Positions 8,426 through 18,431 of a stretch of DNA of 64,000 nucleotides are shown here, piece by piece. A program made the position numbers and the translations under genes. Location of the stretch: NCBI GenBank assembly GCA_903901915.1, contig CAIUSV010000057.1, positions 1 to 64,000 on the forward strand, read 5' to 3'. Numbering within the stretch: position 1 is the first letter of the stretch; every line of letters begins with the position of its first letter. The notes under the pieces are model-generated. The model was not told the origin of the DNA, did not search any database, and saw only the letters and a program-made list of their open reading frames with translations. The DNA is from an uncultured Rhodospirillaceae bacterium. Its GTDB lineage: Bacteria > Pseudomonadota > Alphaproteobacteria > Rhodospirillales > Magnetospirillaceae.

Positions 8426-9657
8426 CGACCCCCGCCGGACCGACGCACCGTCGCCGGCCGGCAATGGCGCTTGAGATCACGGGCACCGCCACCCTCGGCG
8501 ACGGTCCGGGCCAGACCATCGGCATCCTCTGCGATCAGACCGGACGACGCCTCCACACCGTAGGTGAACAACCGTCCGCTCAGCGGAGCCCCCGGCCCGA
8601 CCAGGGCAACACGGGCGTGGCGGGCCAGACCAAGCAGCCGGGGCAGCGAGCGGTTGGCCAGGGTCGCGGCGGTAAGGATCGCCACCTCGGCCGTCGGCAG
8701 CAGGGTCTCGGCCGCCTCCTCGGGAAATTGGCCGGGACCGGGGCGGCGATCGATCACCTTGGCACCGGGCAGACGCTCGGCGATGCCGGGAAAGGCCCCG
8801 ACCACCACCGCCGGCCCGTCGATCCCGCCGAACCCGTCCAGGCCGTTGCCGCTTTCGGCCGTCAGGTCGAAGCGATTGTAATGGGCGTTACAGGCGGCGA
8901 CACCCAGCGCCACCTCGAACGGATTGTCCGAGTGGACCAGCGCCGCCAGTTCGCGCAACGACGTCCCCGCCCGCTTTCCCGCCTCGGGCACGGCACGGCA
9001 GCCGGGAGCGCCGCGCTCGGGAGTCTGGGCGAGACCGACGCCGTCTGGCCCCTCGACCAGGGTCCAATTGAGGCCGATCACCACGCGGCGGGCGGCACCG
9101 TCGCCGACACCCAAGGCCAGGTCGGCGACCAGATGCCGCGCACCCCACCAGCGCCACAAGGCGTCCATGGTGGGCGCCACCAGATCGGCGTGATCACCGG
9201 CGAAGGCGTTCCATTCGGCGATCAGCGCCCCCGGTACCGGGGTCAGCATCGGCACGCCGACGGCGATGGCCGCCTGCATCTCGGCCACCAGACCCCGGCG
9301 CTCGCTTTCCGACTTGGAGAACTTGTTGAACAGCAGCAGATCGACCCCAATGTCGATGGCGCGGCGGATCGCCCCCGACGCCTCGGCCAGCGCCTGATGA
9401 TCAAGGATGCAGGCGTTCGACCCCTTGCCCAGCGACTGGCCGATGGACAACCGGCGACCGCTGTCGATCTCGGTCACCACCATGTCGGTCTTGCGGCCGT
9501 CCTTGGCCCGGATGGTTTCCTGCAACAGTCCGCCGAGCCTGAAGCCGCGACCCGCCAGTTCGGCCGCGAAGTCCGCCATCAGCGCCTCGGGCGCCTGACC
9601 GGGGGAATAGATCACGGCACCGACAGCCGGGTGGCCGGAATGCGGACGAGCGGACAT
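8422..9657 (-). CDS. DUF2478 - DUF4213/DUF364 fusion protein, possible molybdenum-related
   Basis: This 411-residue protein appears to be a fusion. Residues 1-170 resemble DUF2478, an NTPase-like family tied to molybdenum metabolism ([54 protein letters not shown]). Residues about 180-400 resemble DUF4213/DUF364, a putative heavy-metal-chelation family ([56 protein letters not shown]). It is divergent from moaA with 115 bp between starts, which supports a role in molybdenum handling. Its stop overlaps the start of the GT-GT fusion. Function is inferred from families and context only. Confidence 0.7.
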   Translation of the reverse strand: MSARPHSGHPAVGAVIYSPGQAPEALMADFAAELAGRGFRLGGLLQETIRAKDGRKTDMVVTEIDSGRRLSIGQSLGKGSNACILDHQALAEASGAIRRAIDIGVDLLLFNKFSKSESERRGLVAEMQAAIAVGVPMLTPVPGALIAEWNAFAGDHADLVAPTMDALWRWWGARHLVADLALGVGDGAARRVVIGLNWTLVEGPDGVGLAQTPERGAPGCRAVPEAGKRAGTSLRELAALVHSDNPFEVALGVAACNAHYNRFDLTAESGNGLDGFGGIDGPAVVVGAFPGIAERLPGAKVIDRRPGPGQFPEEAAETLLPTAEVAILTAATLANRSLPRLLGLARHARVALVGPGAPLSGRLFTYGVEASSGLIAEDADGLARTVAEGGGARDLKRHCRPATVRRSGGGR

Positions 9658-9772
9658 GGCGGCGGGTTCACTCCTATTTCACGCCGGCGGGGACCAAGAC
9701 CTGGACTCGGCGTTACCGGGCTCCCTATATATCACCGCAGCAAGCCCCCGCCGAGGGGCATGGAGAAACGAC

Positions 9773-10759
9773 ATGATCGACCCGTTCGGACGCCGGGTGA
9801 CGTATTTGCGGGTGTCGGTCACCGACCGCTGCGACCTGCGTTGCGTCTACTGCATGGGCGAGGACATGCACTTCCTTCCCAGGGAAGACGTGCTGAGCCT
9901 GGAGGAACTGGAGCGCCTGTGCGGCGCCTTCATCCGATTGGGGGTACGCAAGATCCGCCTGACCGGCGGCGAGCCGCTGGTCAGGCGCAATGTCATGAGC
10001 CTGATCACCAATCTCGGCCGCCGGATGGCCGACGGCGCGCTGGACGAACTGACCCTGACCACCAACGGCACCCAGTTGGCCAAATATGCCGGGGATCTGG
10101 CCCGTGCCGGCGTGCGCCGCATCAATGTCTCGCTCGACAGCCTCGACCCCGAACGATTTCGCGCCATCACCCGCTGGGGCAAGCTGGAGCAGGTGATCGA
10201 AGGCATCATGGCGGCCAAGGCGGCCGGGCTGGCGGTCAAGATCAACACCGTCGCCCTCAAGGGCGCCAACGAGGACGAATTCGACCATCTGGTGGATTGG
10301 TGCGGCGGGCACGGATTCGACCTCACCTTCATCGAAACCATGCCGGTGGGCGAGGTCCACGCCGACCGCACCGAGCAGTATCTGCCGCTGTCGCTGGTGC
10401 GCCAACGGCTGGAGCGGCGCTGGACGCTGAGCGATACTGATTTTTGCACCGGCGGACCGTCCCGCTATGTCAGCGTCGCCGAGACCGGCCGGCGTATCGG
10501 CTTCATCACTCCCATGACCCACAATTTCTGCGAATCGTGCAACCGGGTGCGGGTGACTTGTACCGGCACCCTGTTCATGTGCCTGGGACGCGAAGACGCC
10601 GCCGACCTCCGGGCGCCGCTGCGCGCCAGCGAGAGCGACAGCCTGCTGGAGACCGCCGTGGCCGAGGCCATCGCCCGAAAGCCCAAGGGCCACGACTTCG
10701 TCATCGACCGCGACGCCCATCCGGAAGTGACGCGGCACATGAGCGTCACCGGCGGCTAG
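9773..10759 (+). CDS. moaA: GTP 3',8-cyclase MoaA (molybdenum cofactor biosynthesis)
   Basis: This 328-residue radical SAM enzyme catalyses the first step of molybdenum cofactor synthesis, converting GTP to 3',8-cyclo-7,8-dihydro-GTP. It has the SAM-cluster motif CDLRCVYC (about 22-29), GGEPLVR (about 72-78), TTNGTQL and NVSLDSLDP, and the second cluster in the C-terminal pattern CESC...C ([20 protein letters not shown]). The protein ends in GG, as needed in this family. ATG 9773 follows GGAG at 9762-9765 with 7 bases spacing. Its TAG stop overlaps the stop of the convergent asnB-like gene. It is the only housekeeping gene here I can name with certainty. Confidence 0.97.
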   Translation: MIDPFGRRVTYLRVSVTDRCDLRCVYCMGEDMHFLPREDVLSLEELERLCGAFIRLGVRKIRLTGGEPLVRRNVMSLITNLGRRMADGALDELTLTTNGTQLAKYAGDLARAGVRRINVSLDSLDPERFRAITRWGKLEQVIEGIMAAKAAGLAVKINTVALKGANEDEFDHLVDWCGGHGFDLTFIETMPVGEVHADRTEQYLPLSLVRQRLERRWTLSDTDFCTGGPSRYVSVAETGRRIGFITPMTHNFCESCNRVRVTCTGTLFMCLGREDAADLRAPLRASESDSLLETAVAEAIARKPKGHDFVIDRDAHPEVTRHMSVTGG

Positions 10760-12783
10760 CCGCAGCAGCCGCCGAGCCGCCGCCCCCTGGGGGCGTCGCC
10801 GATCCACTGGCGATGCCAGGCGACGGTGTTGTAGAGCACCCAGATCGGCAGCGAACAGTCGCGCCGGCCCCGGCGATGGTCATCGATCATCGCCGCCACC
10901 GCCTTCTTCGAGAAGCCGAAGCGATCAAGCAGCGACGAGGCCATGATCTCGGATTCGACCCGGCGGCCGAACTCGCCCCGCAGCCACTGGGCCATGGGCG
11001 CACCGAAACCCATCTTGGGCCGGTCGATGATGTCGTCGGGCAACAGGCCGCGCACCGCCTGCTTGAGCAGCGCCTTGGCGCCGCCGTCCAGCTTGTCCGC
11101 CTGGGGGATGCCGAGCGCGAACTCCACCAGCCCATGGTCGAGAAACGGCACCCGGGCCTCGATGGACTGGGCCATGGTGATCTTGTCCACCCGCATCAGC
11201 AGCAGTTCGGGCAAACGCAGGCGCAGTTCGGCCTGGGTCATGCGAGTCAACTGGTCTGCCCCCGGATGATCGCGGTCGAATTCGGCCATCAGTACCGCCG
11301 GCACCGCCGCGCTGTCCGGACTCAGCCACGATTCCGGCAGCAGGCCGCACTCCACCAAGTCGGCCGCCGCCTCCGAGCCGTGACAGGGTTGGGGATCGGG
11401 GATCAACGCCCGCTTGGGGCCATCCCACAGCGACACCGCCCCGCCCCAGAATAACTCGCCGTCCGGTTCGGCGGCCCGGCGAACGATATCAAGCCTGGAG
11501 GCCAGGTCGGGCCGCGCCCAGCTCGCCAGGGCGGCGACCTCGCCGGCCAGCGCCCGCAGCGGAGCGGGCAGCCACTTGCGCCACGGCCCCCAGGCGCGAT
11601 GATGCAGATCCAACCAGGTCATCCAACTGGGATAGCCGCCGAACAGCTCGTCGGCGCCTTCGCCCACCTGCACCACCTTGACCCCGGCCTGACGCACCAG
11701 CGTCGAGACGAAATGCAGCGGAATGCACACCCAATCGGCGATGGGCTCGTCCTGGCTGTGGATCAGCCGGTCGAGGTAAAGCTCCATGTCGGGACCGGCG
11801 ATGGTCACCTGATGATGGTCGGCGCCGAAATGGTCGGCTACCCGTTCGGCCCAGTCCAGCTCGTTGAGGTGGGTGTGATCGGAAAAGCCGACGGTGAAGG
11901 TGTTGACCCGCCCGCCGGCCAGCCGGCTCATCAGCGCCACCAGGGTCGAGGAATCGACCCCGCCCGACAGGAACGCGCCCACCGGCACGTCGGCGGCGAG
12001 ATGGCTGGACACCGCCGCCTCCAGCCGCGCGCGGATGCCCTGGACGAAGAAGTCGCGCCGCGCCGGACCCGATAGACCGGAAGGCGCCGCCTCGCCCCGC
12101 CCCGGACCCGCCCGCCACCATCGCCGCGCCGTCATTCCGCCGGCCTCGTCAACCTCCAGCACATGGCCGGCGGGCAGCTTGAACACCCCGTCGAACAGGG
12201 TCAGCGGTGCCGGCGGCGTCAGGAACGACAGGGTGTGCCACAGCGCCGGGGCGCAGACATCGCGCACAAGCCGGGGATGGGCCAGCAACGCCTTGATCTC
12301 GGAGGCGAAGGCGAAGGTGCCGTCGATGCGGGTGAAATACAGCGGCTTGATGCCCACCCGATCGCGCGCCAGCAGCAGCCGACGGCGCCCCGCGTCCCAC
12401 AGGGCGAAGGCGAACATGCCCGACAGGCGGTCCAGCAGCCCGTCGAAGCCCCATTGCTCGTAACCATGGACCAGCACTTCGGTATCGGCGTGGTCGGCGC
12501 GAAAGACATGCCCCGCCGCCAACAGCTCGCGCCGCAACTCCAGATGATTGTAGATTTCGCCGTTGAAGGTGACGACGATGCCGCCGTCCTCGTTGGCCAT
12601 GGGCTGGCCGGCGGTCTCGGCAAGGTCGACGATCGACAGCCGGCGATGGCCCAGCCCGACCCGGCGGTCAGGCGACAGCCATAGCCCGGCGCCGTCGGGA
12701 CCGCGATGGGCCATGGCGTCGCGCATGGTGGCCAGCATGCCGCCATCCACCAGCGTTCCCACCATTCCCACGATGCCGCACAT
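10756..12783 (-). CDS. asnB: Asparagine-synthase-like amidotransferase (copy 1)
   Basis: This 675-residue protein must start at ATG 12783 so that Cys2 (MCGIVGMVG) is the glutaminase nucleophile. The N-terminal Ntn domain shows [22 protein letters not shown] and [13 protein letters not shown]. The synthetase domain has the PP-loop LSGGVDSST (about 260) and [14 protein letters not shown]. In polysaccharide loci such proteins are thought to amidate uronic acids (for example WbpS of Pseudomonas O-antigen) rather than make free asparagine; that reading is inference from context. It is convergent with moaA (stops share CTAG) and divergent from the GT9 operon with 94 bp between starts. Confidence 0.93.
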   Translation of the reverse strand: MCGIVGMVGTLVDGGMLATMRDAMAHRGPDGAGLWLSPDRRVGLGHRRLSIVDLAETAGQPMANEDGGIVVTFNGEIYNHLELRRELLAAGHVFRADHADTEVLVHGYEQWGFDGLLDRLSGMFAFALWDAGRRRLLLARDRVGIKPLYFTRIDGTFAFASEIKALLAHPRLVRDVCAPALWHTLSFLTPPAPLTLFDGVFKLPAGHVLEVDEAGGMTARRWWRAGPGRGEAAPSGLSGPARRDFFVQGIRARLEAAVSSHLAADVPVGAFLSGGVDSSTLVALMSRLAGGRVNTFTVGFSDHTHLNELDWAERVADHFGADHHQVTIAGPDMELYLDRLIHSQDEPIADWVCIPLHFVSTLVRQAGVKVVQVGEGADELFGGYPSWMTWLDLHHRAWGPWRKWLPAPLRALAGEVAALASWARPDLASRLDIVRRAAEPDGELFWGGAVSLWDGPKRALIPDPQPCHGSEAAADLVECGLLPESWLSPDSAAVPAVLMAEFDRDHPGADQLTRMTQAELRLRLPELLLMRVDKITMAQSIEARVPFLDHGLVEFALGIPQADKLDGGAKALLKQAVRGLLPDDIIDRPKMGFGAPMAQWLRGEFGRRVESEIMASSLLDRFGFSKKAVAAMIDDHRRGRRDCSLPIWVLYNTVAWHRQWIGDAPRGRRLGGCCG

Positions 12784-12877
12784 GGCCCACCTCCGGTACG
12801 CTGATGATGTAGCAGGGCGCGGCGCCTTCGTCATGCCCCGGTTGCACGGCGAGCGGCACTGCGGTACCTAAGGGCTG

Positions 12878-13870
12878 ATGCGTATCCTGTTCATCACCGC
12901 CAGCCAGATCGGCGATGCCGTGCTGTCCTCCGGACTGCTGGCCCATCTGGCCGAACGTCATCCCGGCGCCCGCTTCACCGTCGCCTGCGGCGCCGCCACC
13001 GCGCCGCTGTTCGCCGCCGCGCCGTTTGTCGAACAGGTGATCCCCATGGTCAAGCGCAAGCGCGCCGGCCACTGGATCGACCTGTGGCAACGCACGGCGA
13101 CGCGGCGGTGGAGCCTGGTGGTGGACCTGCGCGGCTCGGCTATCGGCTGGCTGCTGCCGACGCTTCGCCGCCGGATCATCAAATCATCGTGGGAGCCCAA
13201 GCATCGCCTGATCCACCTGTCGTCGTTGCTGGGGTCGAGCCGGGCGCTGCCGCCGGTGCTGTGGGCGGGCGAGGCCGAGCACGCCCGCGCCGCCCAACTG
13301 ATTCCCCCCGGCGGACCGGTACTGGCGGTGGGACCGGCGGCCAACTGGGGCGGCAAGCAGTGGCCGGCGGACCGCTTCGCCGAAGTGATCGCCCGCCTGA
13401 CGGCAAAAGACAGCATTTTGTCCGGCGCCCGAGTCGCGGTATTCGCCTCGGCCGACGAGCGCGCCGGACTGGCACCGGTATTCGCCGCCGTACCGGCGGA
13501 GCGGCTGATCGATCTGGCCGGCGGGATCGATCTCGCCACCGCCTACGCCTGCCTGCGACGGTGCGCCCTTTATATCGGGAATGATTCCGGGGTGATGCAC
13601 ATGGCGGCGGCGGCCGACATTCCCACCCTGGGGCTGTTCGGTCCGTCGTCGGAAGTGTTCTACGGCCCGTTCGGCCCCAAGGCCGCCAGCGTGCGCGGGC
13701 CGCGCTCGTTCGAGGATATCTGCCACGCCGCCGACTTCGACCACCGCCGTCACGACTGCCTGATGCTGGACCTTGAGGTCGAAGCCGTGGTGCAGGCGGC
13801 GGAAAGCCTGTGGACCCGGACGGCGGCCTGCGCTAAACCTCCCCCGTCCACGGAACGGGGCGTTCGATGA
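12878..13870 (+). CDS. Glycosyltransferase family 9 (heptosyltransferase-like)
   Basis: This 330-residue GT-B protein begins RILFITASQIGDAVLSSGLL, the acceptor-side signature of the RfaF/WaaC family. It carries VGPAANWGGKQWPADRFAEV (about 149-168) and the late GT9 motif CALYIGNDSGVMHMAAAADI followed by LGLFGPS. These enzymes transfer heptose or related sugars to LPS core. The long insertion-free form and the polysaccharide neighbours are compatible with core or O-chain assembly. ATG 12878 follows AAGGG. Its stop overlaps the start of the dehydrogenase gene, so it opens a five-gene plus-strand operon. Confidence 0.9.
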   Translation: MRILFITASQIGDAVLSSGLLAHLAERHPGARFTVACGAATAPLFAAAPFVEQVIPMVKRKRAGHWIDLWQRTATRRWSLVVDLRGSAIGWLLPTLRRRIIKSSWEPKHRLIHLSSLLGSSRALPPVLWAGEAEHARAAQLIPPGGPVLAVGPAANWGGKQWPADRFAEVIARLTAKDSILSGARVAVFASADERAGLAPVFAAVPAERLIDLAGGIDLATAYACLRRCALYIGNDSGVMHMAAAADIPTLGLFGPSSEVFYGPFGPKAASVRGPRSFEDICHAADFDHRRHDCLMLDLEVEAVVQAAESLWTRTAACAKPPPSTERGVR

Positions 13871-15132
13871 ATACCACCAAGATCACGGTTGTCGGCCTGG
13901 GATACGTCGGCTTGCCGCTGGCGGTGGCGCTGGCCCGCCACTTCCCCACCACCGGCTTCGATATCTCGCGCCCGCGCATCGGCGAACTGCAAAAGGGTTT
14001 CGACCGCACCGACGAGGTGGCGCCGGCCAGCTTGCGTGCCAGTACCCTGAAACTGACCGCCGAACCCGGCGACATCGCCGGCGCCGCCGTCTACATCGTC
14101 ACCGTGCCGACCCCGGTGGACGCCGCCAACGAACCCGACCTTCGCCCGGTGATCAGCGCCTGCGGCAGCGTTGCCCGCGCCATGGCCAAGGGCGCGGTGG
14201 TGGTGTTCGAGAGCACGGTCTATCCCGGCGTCACCGAGGATATCTGCGGCCCCGAGCTGGAGCGGATCTCCGGTCTCAAGTGCGGCGTCGATTTCTTCCT
14301 GGGCTACTCGCCCGAGCGCATCAACCCCGGCGACCGCGAGCATACGGTGGACCGCATCACCAAGGTGGTGGCGGGCCAGACCCCCGAGGTTACCCGGCTG
14401 CTGTCCAAGGTCTACGGCAGCGTCACCTCCGGCGGGGTGTTCGAGGCCGCGTCGATCCGAGTGGCCGAGGCCGCCAAGGTGATCGAGAACTCGCAACGCG
14501 ACATCAACATCGCCTTCATCAACGAGATCACCATGATCTTCCAGAAGCTGGGGATCTCGATCTACGACGTGCTGGACGCCTCGGCGACCAAATGGAACTT
14601 CCTGAAATTCATGCCGGGTCTGGTCGGCGGCCACTGCATCGGCGTCGATCCGTTCTACCTGGCCCGCTGCGCCCAGGACAACGGCCTGCACCCCGAAATC
14701 ATCCTGGCCGGACGCCGCATCAACGACGGCATGGGTCCCTGGATCGCCGGCCAGGTGTCGGAGCAGTTGGCGCCCAAATCGCGCATCCTGATGCTGGGCC
14801 TGACCTTCAAGGAGAACGTCCCCGACCTGCGCAACAGCAAGGTGGTCGACGTCATCGGCGCCCTGCGCGAGCGCGGCCACGTCGTCGATGTCCATGACCC
14901 CTTCGCCGATCCGGCCGAGGCGTCGCACGAATACGGCGAAACGCTGATGCCCAGCCTGGACGGTGCCGGCGGCTACGATTGCGTCATCGGCGCGGTGCCC
15001 CACGCCGCCTATCTGGCCTTCACCAACGAGACCTTCTCGGTGCTGGTGCGGCCCGGCGGGCTGGTCGCCGACGTCAAGGGCATGTGGCGGGGCATGGACA
15101 TCCCCGACGGCGTCCGGCTCTGGCGCCTGTGA
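13867..15132 (+). CDS. tviB: UDP-N-acetylhexosamine 6-dehydrogenase (TviB/WbpO family)
   Basis: This 421-residue enzyme oxidises C6 of a UDP-N-acetylhexosamine to the uronic acid with two NAD+. It has the NAD loop VVGLGYVGLPLAVALA (about 8-23), VTVPTPVD, ESTVYPGVTED, YSPERINPGD, and the catalytic Cys in PGLVGGHCIGVDPFYL (about 250). The C-terminal domain contains PEIILAGRRINDGMG and GLTFKENVPDLRNSK. These segments match TviB closely, rather than UDP-glucose dehydrogenase. It overlaps the GT9 gene at ATGA and is followed by the SGNH gene at GTGA. It probably supplies the uronic acid precursor for the amino-uronic pathway at 19-32 kb. Confidence 0.92.
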   Translation: MNTTKITVVGLGYVGLPLAVALARHFPTTGFDISRPRIGELQKGFDRTDEVAPASLRASTLKLTAEPGDIAGAAVYIVTVPTPVDAANEPDLRPVISACGSVARAMAKGAVVVFESTVYPGVTEDICGPELERISGLKCGVDFFLGYSPERINPGDREHTVDRITKVVAGQTPEVTRLLSKVYGSVTSGGVFEAASIRVAEAAKVIENSQRDINIAFINEITMIFQKLGISIYDVLDASATKWNFLKFMPGLVGGHCIGVDPFYLARCAQDNGLHPEIILAGRRINDGMGPWIAGQVSEQLAPKSRILMLGLTFKENVPDLRNSKVVDVIGALRERGHVVDVHDPFADPAEASHEYGETLMPSLDGAGGYDCVIGAVPHAAYLAFTNETFSVLVRPGGLVADVKGMWRGMDIPDGVRLWRL

Positions 15133-16277
15133 GCCGAGTCGGTCGCCTCGGCGGCTGGGCGGCGATCGCGATCATCGTCCTGACCGGGATCGAGGCGACC
15201 GCCCGCCTTGCCGAGGCGCTGTTCGAGCCGGCGATGGCCATCCCCGCGGTGGCCCGAACGGTCAATGCTCGGCTTAACCTCGACCCCTACAAGATCGCGG
15301 CGGCGGACCACGGCGCCCATTGGCGGCTGCGTCCCGGCTATGGCGCCGATGCCGCCAGGGTGCTGGCGGACAAGCTGGCCCAAGGCCGTGTCGAGGGTGC
15401 GGCGGCCATCGCCTCGGCCGACGAAGGCCGCGAGGCCGGGCTTGCCATCAACGATCAAGGCTTCAAGGGTCCCGCCATCGATCCCGGCCATACCCGCCGA
15501 CGGGTGCTGGTGCTGGGCGATTCCGTCACCTTCGGCTATCCCGCCATCGACTATGTCCGGGTGTTCCAGTCGCGCCTTGCCCTTCGGGGCATCGAGGTCG
15601 AGGCGATCAACGGCGGTGTCGAAGGCTATGGGGTGCGCAACCATCTGCTGGAACTTGACCGCTATGGCGCGTTGAAGCCCGACGTGGTGATGATCCTGCT
15701 GGGCTGGAACGACATCTTCGGCATGAGCCGGCGCGACGGCGACTGGTCCGGGCATCTGGCGGCGTTGCGGCTGTGGGACCAGGCGGCGCGCGCCTTCGAG
15801 CGATTGGACCGCGACGCCGGCAGCCGCGCCACGGAATTGCGCGCCAAGCCCAAACACATGGACCCCGCCGATCCCGCGCTCCACCGGATGGAAAACGCCG
15901 CCCCCGATCTGATCGAACGCATCGAACGTCTTGCCCTGGCGCAGGAGGCTGGCGGCGCCCGGGTGGTCATCGCCACCCTGCCCGGCCTATACCTGCCCGG
16001 ACAGACTCCCAGCCCCGCCGCCCTGGCCAAGGGCCACCTCCCGCAGTGGACCGACAACCCCCTGGCGCTGGCCGCGGCCACCGGGGCGGCCAACCGGGGC
16101 CTGCGCCGCCTCGCCGCCGCCCACGGCTGGACGCTGGTGGATTTCGCCGAGTGGAGCCGAACCGCGCTGGTCCCCCGCGACGGCTATTTCGTCGATTCGG
16201 TCCACCTCACCGCCGACGGCTACCGCCTGATGGGAAATTACCTGGCCGAATCCTTCAGGCCGCAGCCCGGCGAATAG
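15129..16277 (+). CDS. Membrane-anchored SGNH/GDSL hydrolase
   Basis: This 382-residue protein has an N-terminal transmembrane segment (GGWAAIAIIVLTGIEA, about 7-22). It also has the SGNH blocks: VLVLGDSVTFGYP (block I, Ser in GDS, about 128), a Gly in INGGVEGYG (block II), LGWNDIFG (block III Asn) and DSVHLTADGY (block V, Asp-x2-His, about 356). These enzymes are esterases or O-acyltransferase/deacylase partners acting on polysaccharides in the periplasm. The best start is GTG 15129, overlapping the dehydrogenase stop in GTGA; no ATG occurs near. A 109-bp gap follows before the acetyltransferase. Confidence 0.85.
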   Translation: MSRVGRLGGWAAIAIIVLTGIEATARLAEALFEPAMAIPAVARTVNARLNLDPYKIAAADHGAHWRLRPGYGADAARVLADKLAQGRVEGAAAIASADEGREAGLAINDQGFKGPAIDPGHTRRRVLVLGDSVTFGYPAIDYVRVFQSRLALRGIEVEAINGGVEGYGVRNHLLELDRYGALKPDVVMILLGWNDIFGMSRRDGDWSGHLAALRLWDQAARAFERLDRDAGSRATELRAKPKHMDPADPALHRMENAAPDLIERIERLALAQEAGGARVVIATLPGLYLPGQTPSPAALAKGHLPQWTDNPLALAAATGAANRGLRRLAAAHGWTLVDFAEWSRTALVPRDGYFVDSVHLTADGYRLMGNYLAESFRPQPGE

Positions 16278-16386
16278 GGCGGGTCGAGGCGGCGACATCC
16301 CACGGCATGGACAGGGCGATACGAATCAGATGACGGATGGCCACCTCCCTGCGTCACCCGAGCGGCGGCGTCAACGGAGCTTGCCC

Positions 16387-17244
16387 ATGAACGGCTCCAA
16401 AGGCATGCTGCCTCCGATGCACACGGTCGAAACCCTGGCGGAGCAACTGACGGCGTTGGGCCTTGGGGCCGGCGACCATGTACTGATGCGCGCCTCGCTC
16501 CGCCGGCTCGGCATGGTCGAGGGTGGTCGCGCCGGCGCCCTGATCGGCGCTGCGCTTCGGGTGGTCGGCCCCGCCGGTACCGTGGCGGCACTGGCCTTCC
16601 GCCCGATGGTGCCGTTTCCCCGCCGGATGAAGACCGCCGATACCGGCCCCTATTCCAGCGGCGGAATCGCCAATGCCCTGGCCGGCTGGCCGGGCGCGGC
16701 GCTCTCGGCCCACCCGTCTTGCGCCTGGGCTGCGGTCGGTGGCGGGGCGGCGGCACTGGTCGCGGGTCATGATGCCAGATCCGCCTGCTTCCATCCCGTC
16801 GGCGCCCTGCTGACGTTGGGCGGCAAGCTGGTCAACGTCGGCAACGTCGCCGATAGTCCCGGCTTCTCCACCGTTCACCACGTCCAATCGGAGCTGGGGC
16901 TGTCGCGACGCAACCTGCTGGCCGGTCATATCGGCTTGCGCACCCCGTCGGGAGCCTTCGCCAGCCACGATTTTCCCGGCTGCTCGAAGGGATTCGTCAA
17001 ATTCTACGGCGCCTATGTGTCCGCCGGAGTCTTGCGCGCCGGACCGGTGGGCGATGCCTATGCCATCGCCGCCGCCGCCAGCGATCTGGTGGCGGTGGAG
17101 CGGCCGATCATCGCCGCCGATCCGCGCTTTCCCCTGTGCGACGATCCCGGCTGCATGCACTGCCGCGGCCTCGTCACCTATAACAAGCGGGACTGGCCGG
17201 CATTCTGGGCACGATGGGCATGGCGCAAGGTCCGGCGGCGATGA
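16387..17244 (+). CDS. AAC(3)-family N-acetyltransferase-like protein
   Basis: This 285-residue protein matches the aminoglycoside 3-N-acetyltransferase fold (Pfam Antibiotic_NAT): an N-terminal segment LAEQLTALGLGAGDHVLMRASL, FRPMVPFPRRM, HPSCAWAAVGGGAAALVAGH, then HPVGALLTLGGKLVNVGNV and a His pair in STVHHVQSE (about 164-172). The C-terminal CDDPGCMHCRG is Cys-rich. In a polysaccharide locus the likely substrate is an amino sugar nucleotide or lipid-linked amino sugar, not an antibiotic; this is inference. Start 16387 has GGAG 7 bases upstream; an in-frame ATG at 16330 lacks a clear site. The stop overlaps the next start (ATGA). Confidence 0.8.
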   Translation: MNGSKGMLPPMHTVETLAEQLTALGLGAGDHVLMRASLRRLGMVEGGRAGALIGAALRVVGPAGTVAALAFRPMVPFPRRMKTADTGPYSSGGIANALAGWPGAALSAHPSCAWAAVGGGAAALVAGHDARSACFHPVGALLTLGGKLVNVGNVADSPGFSTVHHVQSELGLSRRNLLAGHIGLRTPSGAFASHDFPGCSKGFVKFYGAYVSAGVLRAGPVGDAYAIAAAASDLVAVERPIIAADPRFPLCDDPGCMHCRGLVTYNKRDWPAFWARWAWRKVRRR

Positions 17245-18431
17245 CGCGCGAGGAATACCTGCGCGACATGGTGCGGCTGTGGCTGGGTCTGCCGGCCGGA
17301 GCCGAAGTGCCGCCGCTGCCCGACCATCTGGCGGCACGGCTGCTGCGCGACGAAGAGCGCGCCAGTCACCACCGCGACCAATGGGGCTGCTGGGAATTCG
17401 GCTTCTCCGACGCCCATCATCGCGGTGCCCTGCTGGTGCCGGAGATCGACCAATGGCTGGCGGACCGGCGTGCCGCCGGATGTGGCGGCACGCCGATGTG
17501 GCCGGATGGGCACGGTTTCGCCCTGGCGGTCAGCCATGACGTCGATGATCTGTCCCACCATGTCACCCCGGCCCAATGGGCGCGGGTGGCGCGGCTGCGG
17601 CTGGCCGGGCGGGGCGGCGTCAAGGGCCGCCTCCGGGCCTTGGCCGAGGGGCTGCCGGTGACCGCGTGGCAGGCGCTGGCCATCCGCCCCGCCCCCGACC
17701 TTGCCGCCACGGTGGAACGGGCACTGGATATCGAGGCGGAACTGGGCATTGCCGCATCGTGGTTCTTCACGGTTTGGCCGATCAGCCACGCCAGCCCCTA
17801 CGACTGCACCTATGATCCTGACGATCCCTGCACCTTCCGGGGCCGTCGTGCCACCGTCGCCGAAGTGATAAGGGCGGTGGCGCAGGCGGGGCACGATGTC
17901 GGGCTGCACGGCAGCTATCCCACCGCCGCCGACGGCGACGCCCTGGCGGCCGAAAAAGCGCGGCTGGAACGGGTGCTGGGACGGACGGTGGCCTCGACCC
18001 GGCAGCACTGGCTGCATTGGCTTGTGGACGAAACCCCTGGCCATCAGGCCGCCGCGGGTCTCATGATTGACGGCACACTGGGCTTCAACGGCTCGGCCGG
18101 TTTCCGCGCCGGCACCTCGCTGCCCTTTCCGTCATGGCCATCCGGTATCCTTGAAATACCGCTGACGGTGATGGACGCGGCGCTGTTCCGCCCCGGCGCC
18201 ATGGGCCTTGACCTCGACCTCGCCGTAACGGTGGTCGGCCAGATGATCGAACGGATAGCGGCGGCGGGCGGATTGCTGTCGCTGCTGATCCATCCCGGCC
18301 AGTTGACCGATCCCAAGGTGGAAACGCTGATGCGCCGGGTGATCGGCCAGTGCCTCGACCGCGGCGCCTGGACCGCCACCCATGCCGCCATCCTCGCCCA
18401 CTGGAACCGGCGGGCGGCGCGGCTGGGTTAA
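17241..18431 (+). CDS. Polysaccharide deacetylase-like protein
   Basis: This 396-residue protein has NodB-like motifs: FALAVSHDVDDLSHH (about 95-109, Asp pair), a central ASWFFTVWPIS segment (about 176) and GHDVGLHGSYPTA (about 216-228, His). A later TRQHWLHWLVDE replaces the usual R-x-P-Y motif. It is longer than NodB enzymes, with an N-terminal 90-residue region of unknown role. Proteins of this type are found in capsule and O-antigen loci and are usually annotated as DUF7033-like or polysaccharide deacetylase family. Activity is uncertain because the third motif is diverged. It ends 4 bp inside the convergent oxidoreductase gene. Confidence 0.75.
   Translation: MTREEYLRDMVRLWLGLPAGAEVPPLPDHLAARLLRDEERASHHRDQWGCWEFGFSDAHHRGALLVPEIDQWLADRRAAGCGGTPMWPDGHGFALAVSHDVDDLSHHVTPAQWARVARLRLAGRGGVKGRLRALAEGLPVTAWQALAIRPAPDLAATVERALDIEAELGIAASWFFTVWPISHASPYDCTYDPDDPCTFRGRRATVAEVIRAVAQAGHDVGLHGSYPTAADGDALAAEKARLERVLGRTVASTRQHWLHWLVDETPGHQAAAGLMIDGTLGFNGSAGFRAGTSLPFPSWPSGILEIPLTVMDAALFRPGAMGLDLDLAVTVVGQMIERIAAAGGLLSLLIHPGQLTDPKVETLMRRVIGQCLDRGAWTATHAAILAHWNRRAARLG

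Noticed and set aside
8263-10440. Long open frame on the plus strand opposite the DUF2478-DUF364 and GT-GT genes
   Set aside because: It is antisense to genes with clear family motifs, is rich in Arg, Gly and Pro, and has no recognisable fold. High GC produces such frames.
16330-16386. Earlier in-frame ATG for the AAC(3)-like gene
   Set aside because: The ATG at 16387 has a good GGAG site with 7-base spacing, while the added residues have no family similarity.
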